Below, piece by piece: positions 46,891-56,149 of a stretch of DNA of 64,000 nucleotides. This DNA is from Aquincola tertiaricarbonis (GTDB lineage Bacteria; Pseudomonadota; Gammaproteobacteria; Burkholderiales; Burkholderiaceae_C): NCBI RefSeq assembly GCF_023573145.1, contig NZ_CP097636.1, forward strand, positions 1,116,001 through 1,180,000. Direction: 5' to 3'. The notes below the pieces were generated by a model. The model was not told the origin of the DNA and searched no databases. It saw only the letters and a list, made by a program, of their open reading frames with translations. Position numbers and translations under genes: made by a program. The number at the start of each line of letters is the position of its first letter. Position 1 is the stretch's first letter.

Positions 46891-46948
46891 CGTACGTAAA
46901 CCTGCGTATTTCAGTAAGTGAAAAGTAAGCTCATCATGCAGAATTGCC

Positions 46949-46967
46949 GGGGTCAGTGAGGGACCCC
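46949..46967 (+). other. Inverted repeat in the phaC upstream region
   Basis: GGGGTC (46949-46954) and GACCCC (46962-46967) form a 6-bp stem with a 7-base loop, 68 bases before the phaC start. It lies in the short region that must contain the phaC promoter and may be an operator or leader hairpin. I could not identify a convincing -35/-10 pair. Confidence 0.35.
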
Positions 46968-47034
46968 ACAATCAAGCGATGGCAGTCGCTTCCCGACGGG
47001 TCGTGTCGTCGGGCAACTCAACGGAGACAAGACG

Positions 47035-48738
47035 ATGGCAAAGCCTATCCCGACCCTGCCGCAGCCCGCCGAGGGCGTGCAGGCCTTCGGGCAAGCCCTG
47101 GGTGAAATCTGGAAGTCGATGTCGGGCCTGAAGCTGCCCGCCGACACGATGAGCCAGCTGCAGAGCAGCTACCTGCAGCAGGCCACCGCCCTGTGGAACG
47201 ACACGCTGACGCGCCTCGGCCAGCCGCAGGCCGAAGCCGCCGCGCCGGCGCTGCGCGACCGCCGCTTTTCCAGCAGCGAATGGGCCAACAACCCCGCCGC
47301 CGCCTACATGGCGCAGACCTACCTGCTCAACGCCCGCACGCTGATGGAGATGGCCGAGGCGGTGCAGGGCGATGCCAAGACCAAGGCGCGGCTGCGCTTT
47401 GCGGTGCAGCAATGGATCGACGCGGCCAGCCCCAGCAACTGCCTGCCGCTCAACCCCGATGCGCTGCGCAAGGCGGTGGATTCGCAGGGCGAGAGCATTG
47501 CCGCGGGCCTGCGCCAGCTGTGGAACGACGTGCAGCAGGGCCATGTGTCGCAAACCGATGAAAGCGCCTTCGAGGTGGGCCGCAACGTGGCCACCAGCGA
47601 GGGCGCCGTGGTGTTCGAGAACGAGCTGTTCCAGCTGCTGGAGTACAAGCCGCTGACGGCCAAGGTGTACGAGCGGCCGATGCTGTTCGTGCCGCCGTGC
47701 ATCAACAAGTTCTACATCCTCGACCTGCAACCCGAGAATTCGCTGATCCGCTATTCAGTCGAGCAGGGCCACCGCACCTTCGTGCTGAGCTGGCGCAACC
47801 CCGATGCGTCGCTGGCCGACAAGACCTGGGACGACTACATCGAGCACGGCGCCATCGCCGCCATCCGCGCGGTGCAGGACATCACCGGTGCCGATGCCTT
47901 CGACATGCTCGGCTTCTGCGTGGGCGGCACCATCCTCAGCACCGCGCTGGCGGTGCTGGCCGCGCGGGGCGAGCAGGCGGCCAGCAGCCTGACGCTGCTG
48001 ACCACGCTGCTGGACTTCAGCGACACCGGCGTGCTCGACCTCTTCGTCGACGAAGCCGCGGTGGCGCTGCGTGAATACACCCTGGGCCCGGCCGCGCCCA
48101 CCGGTCCGCAGCTGCTCAAGGGCCAGGAACTGGCCACCACCTTCAGCTTCCTGCGGCCCAACGACCTGGTGTGGAACTACGTCGTCGGCAACTACCTGAA
48201 GGGCGAGGCGCCGCCTCCCTTCGACCTGCTGTACTGGAACAGCGACTCCACCAACCTGCCCGGCCCCATGTACTGCTGGTACCTGCGCCACACCTACCTG
48301 CAAGATGAGCTGAAGGTGCCCGGCAAGCTGACGGTGTGCGGCGAGCAGGTGGACCTGGGCGCGATCGAGGCGCCGGTCTACATCTACGGCTCGCGCGAGG
48401 ACCACATCGTGCCGTGGACCTCGGCGTTCCAGTCCCTCAAGCTGCTGCAAGGTCCGTCGCGCTTCGTGCTCGGCGCTTCGGGCCACATCGCCGGTGTCAT
48501 CAACCCGCCGGCCAAGAAGAAGCGCAGCCACTGGATCGGCAGTACGGATCCGGTGCCTGCCAGCGCACAAGACTGGTTCGACGCCGCCACGGAGCACCCG
48601 GGCAGCTGGTGGACCGACTGGGCCGCCTGGCTGGCCCCGCACGCTGGCAGACAAGTTGCAGCACCGAAGTCGTACGGCAGCCGCACCCACAAGGTCATCG
48701 AGGCTGCACCCGGCCGCTACGTCAAGCAAAAGGCCTGA
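47035..48738 (+). CDS. phaC: Class I polyhydroxyalkanoate synthase
   Basis: A 567-residue class I PHA synthase polymerising 3-hydroxyacyl-CoA, chiefly 3-hydroxybutyryl-CoA. The lipase-like box GFCVGGT has the catalytic cysteine near residue 297. The catalytic aspartate is in GSREDHIVPW and the histidine in GASGHIAGVINPPAKKK. The N-terminal domain and NKFYILDLQPENSLIRYSVE are typical. A GGAGACA box precedes ATG 47035. It heads phaC-phaA-phaB with gaps of 51 and 82 bp. phaP is unlinked and phaR is not in the window. Confidence 0.97.
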   Translation: MAKPIPTLPQPAEGVQAFGQALGEIWKSMSGLKLPADTMSQLQSSYLQQATALWNDTLTRLGQPQAEAAAPALRDRRFSSSEWANNPAAAYMAQTYLLNARTLMEMAEAVQGDAKTKARLRFAVQQWIDAASPSNCLPLNPDALRKAVDSQGESIAAGLRQLWNDVQQGHVSQTDESAFEVGRNVATSEGAVVFENELFQLLEYKPLTAKVYERPMLFVPPCINKFYILDLQPENSLIRYSVEQGHRTFVLSWRNPDASLADKTWDDYIEHGAIAAIRAVQDITGADAFDMLGFCVGGTILSTALAVLAARGEQAASSLTLLTTLLDFSDTGVLDLFVDEAAVALREYTLGPAAPTGPQLLKGQELATTFSFLRPNDLVWNYVVGNYLKGEAPPPFDLLYWNSDSTNLPGPMYCWYLRHTYLQDELKVPGKLTVCGEQVDLGAIEAPVYIYGSREDHIVPWTSAFQSLKLLQGPSRFVLGASGHIAGVINPPAKKKRSHWIGSTDPVPASAQDWFDAATEHPGSWWTDWAAWLAPHAGRQVAAPKSYGSRTHKVIEAAPGRYVKQKA

Positions 48739-48789
48739 CGGCGCCCGGTTCCCCATCCCATCCATCCCGGTCCACAGAGGAGACATTCC

Positions 48790-49968
48790 ATGACCGACAT
48801 CGTCATCGTCGCCGCCGCCCGAACTGCCGTGGGCAAGTTCGGCGGTTCGCTGTCCAAGATCGCCGCGCCCGAGCTGGGCGCCACGGTGATCGCCGCCCTG
48901 CTCGAGCGTGCCAAGCTCAGCGGCGACCAGATCAACGAAGTGATCCTCGGCCAGGTGCTGACCGCCGGCTCGGGCCAGAACCCCGCGCGCCAGAGCGTGA
49001 TCAAGAGCGGCCTGCCGCAGGGCGTGCCGGCGCTGACCATCAACGCGGTGTGCGGCTCGGGCCTGAAGGCCGTGATGCTGGGCGCGCAGGCCATCCGCGA
49101 CGGCGACTCCGAGATCATCATCGCCGGCGGCCAGGAGAACATGAGCGCCTCGCCGCACGTGCTGATGGGCTCGCGCGACGGTCAGCGCATGGGCGACTGG
49201 AAGATGGTCGACTCGATGATCAACGACGGCCTGTTCGACGTGTACAACAAGTACCACATGGGCATCACCGCCGAGAACGTGGCCAAGAAGTACGACATCA
49301 GCCGCGAAAAGCAGGACGCCTTCGCGCTGGCTTCGCAGCAAAAGGCCGTGGCCGCCCAGGAAGCCGGCAAGTTCAAGGATGAGATCGTGCCGGTCAGCAT
49401 CCCGCAGAAAAAGGGCGACCCGGTGCTGTTCGACACCGACGAGTTCATCAACAAGAAGACCACCGCCGAAGCCCTGGCCGGCCTGCGCCCCGCCTTCGAC
49501 AAGGCCGGTTCGGTGACCGCCGGCAATGCCTCGGGCATCAACGACGGCGCCGCCGGCGTGGTGCTGATGACCGCCAAGAAGGCCGAGCAACTGGGCCTGA
49601 CCCCGCTGGCCCGCCTGGCCAGCTACGCCACGGTGGCGCTGGACCCGGCCATCATGGGCATGGGCCCGGTGCCCGCCTCGCAGAAGGCGCTGCAGCGCGC
49701 CGGCTGGAAGGCCCAGGACCTGGACCTGCTGGAAATCAACGAAGCCTTCGCCGCCCAGGCCTGCGCGGTGAACAACGAGATGGGCTGGGACCTGAGCAAG
49801 GTCAACGTCAACGGTGGCGCCATTGCCATCGGCCACCCCATCGGTGCCTCGGGCTGCCGCATCCTGGTGACGCTGCTGCACGAGATGCAGCGCCGCAATG
49901 CCAAGAAGGGCATCGCTTCGCTGTGCATCGGCGGCGGCATGGGCGTGGCCCTGACGGTCGAGCGCTGA
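48790..49968 (+). CDS. phaA: Acetyl-CoA acetyltransferase (beta-ketothiolase)
   Basis: A 392-residue biosynthetic thiolase condensing two acetyl-CoA to acetoacetyl-CoA. The acylated cysteine C88 is in NAVCGSGLKAV, the catalytic histidine in GGAIAIGHPIGASG and the second cysteine in SLCIGGGMGVAL. The length and NEAFAAQACAVNNEMGWDLS fit the PhaA/AtoB branch. Its place between phaC and phaB makes the PHB role firm. Confidence 0.96.
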   Translation: MTDIVIVAAARTAVGKFGGSLSKIAAPELGATVIAALLERAKLSGDQINEVILGQVLTAGSGQNPARQSVIKSGLPQGVPALTINAVCGSGLKAVMLGAQAIRDGDSEIIIAGGQENMSASPHVLMGSRDGQRMGDWKMVDSMINDGLFDVYNKYHMGITAENVAKKYDISREKQDAFALASQQKAVAAQEAGKFKDEIVPVSIPQKKGDPVLFDTDEFINKKTTAEALAGLRPAFDKAGSVTAGNASGINDGAAGVVLMTAKKAEQLGLTPLARLASYATVALDPAIMGMGPVPASQKALQRAGWKAQDLDLLEINEAFAAQACAVNNEMGWDLSKVNVNGGAIAIGHPIGASGCRILVTLLHEMQRRNAKKGIASLCIGGGMGVALTVER

Positions 49969-49979
49969 AACACGGGTAA

Positions 49980-50000
49980 GCCCGGGAATGTCCCCCGGGC
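49980..50000 (+). other. Intercistronic hairpin between phaA and phaB
   Basis: GCCCGGG (49980-49986) and CCCGGGC (49994-50000) form a perfect 7-bp stem with a 7-base loop and no T tract after it. It sits 11 bases after the phaA stop and may protect mRNA ends or partly limit readthrough into phaB. Confidence 0.5.
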
Positions 50001-50050
50001 AACAACAGACATAGTGACGCATCGACAGCCGATGCAACAGGAGAGATCGA

Positions 50051-50791
50051 ATGGCAGCACAAAAAGTGGCGTACGTGACGGGCGGTATGGGTGGCATCGG
50101 TACCGCGATGTGCCAGCGCCTGCACAAGGACGGCTTCAAGGTCATCGCCGGCTGCGGCCCGAGCCGCGACTTCAAGAAGTGGCTGGATGAGCAGTCCGCC
50201 CTGGGCTACACCTTCTACGCGTCGGTGGGCAACGTGGCCGATTGGGAGTCGACCGTGGCCGCCTTCGACAAGGTCAAGGCCGAGCATGGCGCCATCAGCG
50301 TGCTGGTGAACAACGCCGGCATCACCCGCGACGGCCAGTTCCGCAAGATGAGCCTGGCCGACTGGCAGGCCGTGATGTCGACCAACCTCGACAGCATGTT
50401 CAACGTCACCAAGCAGGTGATCGACGGCATGCTGGACCAGGGCTGGGGCCGCATCATCAACATCTCGTCGGTCAACGGCGAGAAGGGCCAGTTCGGCCAG
50501 ACCAACTACTCGGCGGCCAAGGCCGGCATGCACGGCTTCACGATGGCCCTGGCGCAGGAAGTGGCCGCCAAGGGCGTGACGGTGAACACCGTGAGCCCGG
50601 GCTACATCGCCACCGACATGGTCAAGGCCATCCGCCAGGACGTGCTGGACAAGATCATCAGCACCATTCCCATCAAGCGCCTGGGCACGCCGGAAGAAAT
50701 CGCCTCCATCGTGGCCTGGCTGGCCAGCGACGAATCCGGTTTCGCGACCGGTGCCGATTTCAGCTGCAACGGCGGTCTCCACATGGGCTGA
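50051..50791 (+). CDS. phaB: Acetoacetyl-CoA reductase
   Basis: A 246-residue short-chain dehydrogenase making (R)-3-hydroxybutyryl-CoA with NADPH. The cofactor motif TGGMGGIG is at residues 10-17, NNAG at 87-90, and the catalytic S140, Y153 and K157 are in place. The region GEKGQFGQTNYSAAKAGMHG is close to the PhaB family. A GGAGAG box precedes the ATG. It is the last gene of the operon and is followed by a strong terminator. Confidence 0.96.
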   Translation: MAAQKVAYVTGGMGGIGTAMCQRLHKDGFKVIAGCGPSRDFKKWLDEQSALGYTFYASVGNVADWESTVAAFDKVKAEHGAISVLVNNAGITRDGQFRKMSLADWQAVMSTNLDSMFNVTKQVIDGMLDQGWGRIINISSVNGEKGQFGQTNYSAAKAGMHGFTMALAQEVAAKGVTVNTVSPGYIATDMVKAIRQDVLDKIISTIPIKRLGTPEEIASIVAWLASDESGFATGADFSCNGGLHMG

Positions 50792-50814
50792 GCCAAGAGG
50801 GCTCGCAGCTTGCC

Positions 50815-50840
50815 AAAAGCCCGCCACGTGCGGGCTTTTT
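50815..50840 (+). terminator. Rho-independent terminator of phaCAB
   Basis: A perfect 10-bp stem AAAAGCCCGC (50815-50824) / GCGGGCTTTT (50830-50839) with a 5-base loop and a run of five Ts. It lies 24 bases after the phaB stop. Confidence 0.95.
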
Positions 50841-50871
50841 CAATGGGTCCGCTGAACCAGGAGTACCGACG

Positions 50872-51012
50872 ATGAAGCCCCGCCCCCACGAAGAGAGCGA
50901 CCTGCCCCCGAACCAGCCCGGCCCGCAGCCGGTGGAGCCCGACGACGGCCAGGTGCCGGCGCCCAACGACCCGGCCGACCCGGAGTTCGATCCGCAGCAT
51001 CCGGCGCCCTGA
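50872..51012 (+). CDS. Small acidic proline-rich protein, hypothetical
   Basis: A 46-residue frame starting ATG 50872 with the purine-rich ACCAGGAG box 10 bases upstream. The product is very rich in Pro, Asp and Glu (PNQPGPQPVEPDDGQVPAPN) and ends DPQHPAP. It has no hydrophobic helix, so it is probably a disordered cytosolic protein. It lies after the phaCAB terminator and converges with gshA, ending 19 bp before the gshA stop. The good ribosome site argues for it; the short length and biased composition leave doubt. Confidence 0.55.
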   Translation: MKPRPHEESDLPPNQPGPQPVEPDDGQVPAPNDPADPEFDPQHPAP

Positions 51013-51031
51013 GACGCTGGCAAGTCGAAGA

Positions 51032-52567
51032 TCAGGCGATCAAGCGGCGCGGCGCCAGATACGCCTGACGGTAGATCTCGAACGGCATGGTGTCCGCTGC
51101 TTCGATGGCCTTCTGCTCTTCCACCGACTGGTTGGCCAGCGCGCGGAAGTGCGTATGCAGCTCGTCGGGGTAGGGCAGGGCCAGCATCGTCTGCTGCACC
51201 TGCAGCGACTGCGCCCGCACGAAGCGGATGAAGGAGCCGTCGTGGTCCTCGCGCAGTGCCTTCAGCACGCGGGCCGAGGGCAGTGACTCGGGTTGCGACC
51301 AGGCGGCCACCGCGGCCGCCACCGCGTCGCGGTAGTCGCTGCCGGTGCCGGTGGCGGCGTCCATCGCGGCGGCGATCGGCTGGCATTGCTCCAGGATCTC
51401 GGCGCCCCAGTCGGTCAGCGCCACCTCGCGGCCGCCGCGCTCCAGCGTCAGGCCCGGCTCGCGGCCGCGGGCGGCGGTGCGGTGCTGGTTGCGGGCGAGC
51501 GCGGCAATCTCGTCGGGCGTGTCGGGTGGGCTGTCGTTCAGCAGGCAGTGCAGCAGGAACACGTCCAGGAAACGCGCCGTGGCCGCGTCGATGCCGGCCG
51601 GCATGAACGGGTTCAGGTCCATGCAGCGCACTTCCACGTATTCCACGCCGCGCTCGCGCAGCGCATGCAGCGGCCGCTCGCCCGGGAAGATCACCCGCTT
51701 GGGCCGGATGGTGCCGTAGAACTCGTTCTCGATCTGCAGCAGCGTGGTGGCCAGCTGGTTGTAGTCGCCGCCCGGATTGCGGATGCCCACGGCCTCGTAG
51801 GCCGGGTAGGGCTTGGTCAGCGCCTCCTGCAGGCTGGCGCCGTAACCTTCCAGCGAGTTGTAGCTGACCGACAGCGAGGCCTGCGCATCGCTCTGGTAGC
51901 CCAGCCGGCCCATGCGCAGCGAGGTGCCGTAGGGCATGTGCAGCGTGCCTTCGGACTCGGCCAGCGGCTGCAGCTCATGCTGGCGGCCCTGCACGAAGCT
52001 GGCGCACACCGCCGGCGAGGCACCGAACAGCACCAGCAGCAAGAACGACTGGCGGCGGAAGTTGCGGATCAGCGCGAAGTACTCGTCGTTGCTCAGCCCC
52101 GGCATCGACCAGTTGTAGTGAATGCCGGAGATGGTCTGCATGCGGCGGCCGTAGCGGTGGCCCAGGCCCATGCGGTAGACGCTCTTGGCGCGGCCCACGT
52201 TGCTGCTGCCGTAGCGGCCCAGCGGAATGGTTTCGTCGGTGGGCAGGCCGCAGGGCATGCTGGACACCCACATCATCTCGTCGCCCGCCTCGGCCATCAC
52301 CCGGTAGGTGAACTGGTGGATGCGGGTGAGTTCGTCGATGGCTGCCTGCGCATCGGCATGCACGCCGGTCACCAGCTCCAGCTGCGATTCGCTGAAGTCG
52401 GTGGTGATGTGCGGGTTGGTCAGGGCCGAGCCCAGGCCGGCCGGGTGGGGCGTCAGGGCCAGCGCGCCGTCGGGCTGGGCGCGCAGGCTTTCCTTCTCGA
52501 TGCCGCGTCGGATGGCCGTCAGGCGGGCAGGCGCGAGGTCCTGCAGGCGTTGTTGCAGTCGGGTCAT
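51032..52567 (-). CDS. gshA: Glutamate--cysteine ligase, E. coli GshA type
   Basis: A 511-residue ATP-dependent ligase making gamma-glutamylcysteine, first step of glutathione synthesis. Characteristic parts are [20 protein letters not shown] near the N-terminus, [18 protein letters not shown] (substrate site), [10 protein letters not shown], and [18 protein letters not shown]. The length matches the gammaproteobacterial-type enzyme (about 518). It follows glnD on the same strand after 45 bp. C-terminal residues APRRLIA end the frame normally. Confidence 0.95.
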   Translation of the reverse strand: MTRLQQRLQDLAPARLTAIRRGIEKESLRAQPDGALALTPHPAGLGSALTNPHITTDFSESQLELVTGVHADAQAAIDELTRIHQFTYRVMAEAGDEMMWVSSMPCGLPTDETIPLGRYGSSNVGRAKSVYRMGLGHRYGRRMQTISGIHYNWSMPGLSNDEYFALIRNFRRQSFLLLVLFGASPAVCASFVQGRQHELQPLAESEGTLHMPYGTSLRMGRLGYQSDAQASLSVSYNSLEGYGASLQEALTKPYPAYEAVGIRNPGGDYNQLATTLLQIENEFYGTIRPKRVIFPGERPLHALRERGVEYVEVRCMDLNPFMPAGIDAATARFLDVFLLHCLLNDSPPDTPDEIAALARNQHRTAARGREPGLTLERGGREVALTDWGAEILEQCQPIAAAMDAATGTGSDYRDAVAAAVAAWSQPESLPSARVLKALREDHDGSFIRFVRAQSLQVQQTMLALPYPDELHTHFRALANQSVEEQKAIEAADTMPFEIYRQAYLAPRRLIA

Positions 52568-52612
52568 GGGCGGTCTGGTTGTGTTTTTGGCCGTGGCGCG
52601 CGGTGCCGTGGC

Positions 52613-55237
52613 TCAGCTGGCCAGCGGCGCCACCGCGTCGAGCAGTTCGCTTTCAATCTGCAACTGTGCCTTGGATCGCTGCAACGCGCTGCCGTCGACC
52701 AGAAAGGTATCTTCCACGCGCTCGCCCAGGGTGCTGATCTTGGCCAGCTGCAGGTTGATCTGGTGGCGTGCCAGCACCCGCGCGATGGCGTACAGCAGCC
52801 CCGAGCGGTCGCTGGTGCTGACGGAGAGCAGCCAGCGCTGTGCCCGCTCGTCGGGCCGCAGCGACACCCGCGGCACGATGGGAAAGCTCTTGACCCGGCG
52901 CGACACCCGGCCGCGGCTGGGCTCGGGCAGCTGGCCGGTGGACTGCAGCGCCTTCATCAGCTGCACCTCCACCAGCGAGATCAGGTCGCGGTAGCTGGAC
53001 GGCGTGTTGTCCATCTGCGGGTGCACCACCTGGAAGGTGTCCAGCGCATAGCCGCTGCGGGTGGTGTGCACCTTCGCGTCCTGGATGTTGAAGCCCGCGC
53101 CGTCGAAGTAGCCGCAGATGCGGGCGAACAGGTCGGCGCGGTCGGGCGCGTACACCAGCACCTGCAGCCCCTCGCCCACCGACGAGGCCCGCGCCCGTAC
53201 CAGCGGCTGGGTGGCCGCCAGGTGGCGCCACAGCATGCGCGCATGCCAGGCGATGTCGATGGCGTCGTGGCGGGTGAAGTAGCTCACGTCCAGCGTGGCC
53301 CACAGCGGCGCCTCGGTGTCGGGCAGCTGCGAGGCCAGCGCCAGCAGCGCACGCGCCTCGGCCTTGCGGGCCTCGATCTCGGCATCGACGTTGGGCTTGG
53401 CGCCGCCCAGCGCGCGCAGCGTGAAGCGGTAGCAATCTTCCAGCAGCTTGCCCTTCCAGGCGTTCCACACCTTGGGGCTGGTGCCGCGGATGTCGGCCAC
53501 CGTCAGCAGGTAGAGGGCGGTGAGGGTGCGCTCGTCGCGCACCAGGGCGGCAAAACGCTGGATCACCTCGGGGTCGGACAGGTCTTCCTTCTGCGCGGTG
53601 CGGCTGAGCGTGAGGTGGTGCTTGACCAGGAACTCGATCAGCTGGGTGTCGTGGCGGTCGATGCCGTGGTCGCGGCAGAAGCGCCGCACCTCCACCGCGC
53701 CCAGGTCGGAGTGGTCACCGCCGCGGCCCTTGGCCACGTCGTGGAACAGCGCCGCCACGTACAGCACCCAGGGCCGGTCGAACTGCGCGGCCAGCTGCGA
53801 GCAGAACGGGTACTCGTGCGCATGCTCGGGGATGAAGAAGCGCCGCACGTTGCGCAGCACCATCAGGATGTGCTGGTCGACCGTGTACACGTGGAACAGG
53901 TCGTGCTGCATCTGCCCCACGATGCGCCGGAACACCCACAGGTAGCGGCCCAGCACCGAGGTCTGGTTCATCAGCCGGAAGGCATGCGTCTGGCCGCTGG
54001 GCTCGCGCAGGATCTGCATGAAACGCGCGCGGTTGACGGGGTCGTGCCGAAAGGCCGTGTTCATCACATTGCGGGCGTTGTACAGCGCACGCAGCGTGCG
54101 CGCCGACAGGCCCTTGATGCCCACCGTCTGCTGGTACACCAGGAAGGTTTCCAGCACCGCATGCGGCTCGCGCAGGTACAGGTCGTCGCTGGCCACTTCC
54201 AGCATGCCCGCGCGGTCGAAGAAGCGCTCGTTGATCGGCCGCATCGGCAGGTCTTCCGAGCCGTTGATGCGCTCCTCGATGTTGAGCATCAGGATGTGGT
54301 TGAGCTGGCTCACCGCCTTGGCCGCCCAGTAGTAGCGGCGCATCAGCACTTCGGAGGCGCGCTGGCCGCCCGCCGAGCGGTAGCCGAAGCTCTCGGCCAC
54401 CGCGGTCTGCAGGTCGAACACCAGGCGGTCTTCGCGGCGGCCGGCCACCACGTGCAGGCGGGCGCGGATCAGGCGCAGCAGACCTTCGTTGCGCTGCAGC
54501 TGCTTGACCTCGAAGGGCGTGATCAGGCCCTTGGCGGCCAGCTCGGTCCAGGTGCGGCCCAGGCCCGCGCCGCGCGCCACCCAGATCACCATCTGCAGGT
54601 CGCGCAGGCCGCCGGGGCTTTCCTTGCAGTTGGGCTCCAGCGAGTAGGGCGTGTCCTCGTACTTCACGTGGCGCTGCTGCATTTCCAGCGACTTGGCGCG
54701 CAGAAAGGCCTTGGGCTCCATCGCCGCGTCCATCTGGCTGCGGAAGGTGGTGAACAGCCGCTTGGCGCCGCAGACGAAGCGCGATTCGAGCAACGCCGTC
54801 TGCACCGTCACGTCGCGCGCCGCCTCGGCCACGCATTCGGCCACGGTGCGCACCGAAGAGCCGATCTCCAGCCCGATGTCCCAGCAGGCGGTGATGAAGC
54901 CTTCCACCGACGAGCGCAGCGCATCGTTGGCGCCCAGCGCGCTGTCGGCCGGCAGCAGCACCAGCACGTCGACGTCGGAGTAGGGGAACAGCTCGCCGCG
55001 GCCATAGCCGCCCACCGCCACCAGCGCCGCGCCGGGCGGCATGCCGGCATGCAGCCACAGGTCGGCCAGCGTGGCGTCGGCATGGCGGGTGAGGCCACGG
55101 ATCAGCCGCGCGGCCGCCGGCGCGGTGGCCCGCGACTGGCGGAAATGCTCGATCAGCTGTTGCTTGGTGTCGCGGAAGCGCTGGCGCAGGGCGCCGACCC
55201 CGCCTGGCGCCGGCGCTGCGTTCAAACGCGCGGACAT
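52613..55237 (-). CDS. glnD: PII uridylyltransferase / uridylyl-removing enzyme
   Basis: An 874-residue bifunctional nitrogen sensor that uridylylates PII when glutamine is low and removes UMP when it is high. The nucleotidyltransferase motif [18 protein letters not shown] is at residues 77-94 with D88 and D90 as metal ligands. The HD hydrolase domain follows ([18 protein letters not shown]), and two C-terminal ACT domains for glutamine sensing end the protein ([19 protein letters not shown] and [18 protein letters not shown]). It is 12 bp downstream of map, a conserved pairing. Confidence 0.96.
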   Translation of the reverse strand: MSARLNAAPAPGGVGALRQRFRDTKQQLIEHFRQSRATAPAAARLIRGLTRHADATLADLWLHAGMPPGAALVAVGGYGRGELFPYSDVDVLVLLPADSALGANDALRSSVEGFITACWDIGLEIGSSVRTVAECVAEAARDVTVQTALLESRFVCGAKRLFTTFRSQMDAAMEPKAFLRAKSLEMQQRHVKYEDTPYSLEPNCKESPGGLRDLQMVIWVARGAGLGRTWTELAAKGLITPFEVKQLQRNEGLLRLIRARLHVVAGRREDRLVFDLQTAVAESFGYRSAGGQRASEVLMRRYYWAAKAVSQLNHILMLNIEERINGSEDLPMRPINERFFDRAGMLEVASDDLYLREPHAVLETFLVYQQTVGIKGLSARTLRALYNARNVMNTAFRHDPVNRARFMQILREPSGQTHAFRLMNQTSVLGRYLWVFRRIVGQMQHDLFHVYTVDQHILMVLRNVRRFFIPEHAHEYPFCSQLAAQFDRPWVLYVAALFHDVAKGRGGDHSDLGAVEVRRFCRDHGIDRHDTQLIEFLVKHHLTLSRTAQKEDLSDPEVIQRFAALVRDERTLTALYLLTVADIRGTSPKVWNAWKGKLLEDCYRFTLRALGGAKPNVDAEIEARKAEARALLALASQLPDTEAPLWATLDVSYFTRHDAIDIAWHARMLWRHLAATQPLVRARASSVGEGLQVLVYAPDRADLFARICGYFDGAGFNIQDAKVHTTRSGYALDTFQVVHPQMDNTPSSYRDLISLVEVQLMKALQSTGQLPEPSRGRVSRRVKSFPIVPRVSLRPDERAQRWLLSVSTSDRSGLLYAIARVLARHQINLQLAKISTLGERVEDTFLVDGSALQRSKAQLQIESELLDAVAPLAS

Positions 55238-55249
55238 GTGATCAGTTGC

Positions 55250-56071
55250 TCAGGCCGAAACGGCCTTGGCATCGGTGATGAACGCGGGCGGCGGCGGCGT
55301 GCCGGCCGACTGCGTCAGGATCTCGTAGCCGGTCTCGGTGACCAGCACGGTGTGCTCCCACTGGGCCGACAGCGAGCGGTCCTTGGTGACGATGGTCCAG
55401 CCGTCGCCCATTTCGCGGATCTCGCGCTTGCCGGCGTTGATCATCGGCTCGATGGTGAAGATCATGCCGGCCTTCAGCTCTTCCAGCGTGCCGGGGCGGC
55501 CGTAGTGCAGCACCTGCGGCTCTTCGTGGAACTTGCGGCCGATGCCGTGGCCGCAGAACTCGCGCACGATGGAAAAGCCCTGGTTCTCGGCGAAGGTCTG
55601 GATGGCGTGGCCGATGTCACCCAGGCGCACGCCCGGCTTGACCTTGGCAATGCCCTTCCACATCGCGTCGAAGGTGATGGCGCACAGCCGCTTGGCCGCG
55701 ATGGAGCCTTCACCGACGATGAACATGCGGCTGGTGTCGCCGTGCCAGCCATCCTTGATGACGGTGACGTCGATGTTGACGATGTCGCCGTTCTTCAGCG
55801 GCCGGTCGTTCGGGATGCCGTGGCACACCTGATGGTTGATCGAGGTGCAGATCGACTTGGGGTAGGGCGTGTAGCCCGGCGGCGCGTAGTTCAGCGGCGC
55901 GGGAATGGCACCCTGCACGTTCACGATGTGGTCGTGCGCCAGCTTGTCCAGCTGTTCGGTGGACACGCCGGGCTTGACGTGCTCGGTCAGCATGTCCAGC
56001 ACCTCGGAGGCCAGGCGCCCGGCGATGCGCATGCCTTCGATGTCGGCGCCGGTTTTCAGGGTGATCGTCAT
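55250..56071 (-). CDS. map: Methionine aminopeptidase type I
   Basis: A 273-residue metalloprotease removing the N-terminal methionine from nascent proteins. The dinuclear metal ligands are visible in [19 protein letters not shown] (two aspartates), [12 protein letters not shown] (histidine) and the later glutamates in [13 protein letters not shown] and [28 protein letters not shown] is the type I signature. It starts a minus-strand group with glnD, divergent from purL across 78 bp. rpsB, the frequent neighbour, is absent here. Confidence 0.96.
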   Translation of the reverse strand: MTITLKTGADIEGMRIAGRLASEVLDMLTEHVKPGVSTEQLDKLAHDHIVNVQGAIPAPLNYAPPGYTPYPKSICTSINHQVCHGIPNDRPLKNGDIVNIDVTVIKDGWHGDTSRMFIVGEGSIAAKRLCAITFDAMWKGIAKVKPGVRLGDIGHAIQTFAENQGFSIVREFCGHGIGRKFHEEPQVLHYGRPGTLEELKAGMIFTIEPMINAGKREIREMGDGWTIVTKDRSLSAQWEHTVLVTETGYEILTQSAGTPPPPAFITDAKAVSA

Positions 56072-56149
56072 GGCGAGGGATTATCCCATCGACATCCTAG
56101 AATCTCAGGCTCGCCTCCAGTCCCCCTGCCGCCGCCCAGGCGCATTCAC

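Noticed and set aside
51293..56149. A very long plus-strand open frame that joins purL and would give a 2951-residue protein.
   Set aside because: It is antisense to gshA, glnD and map, shows only codon-bias shadow composition, and the PurL family N-terminus starts at 56150.
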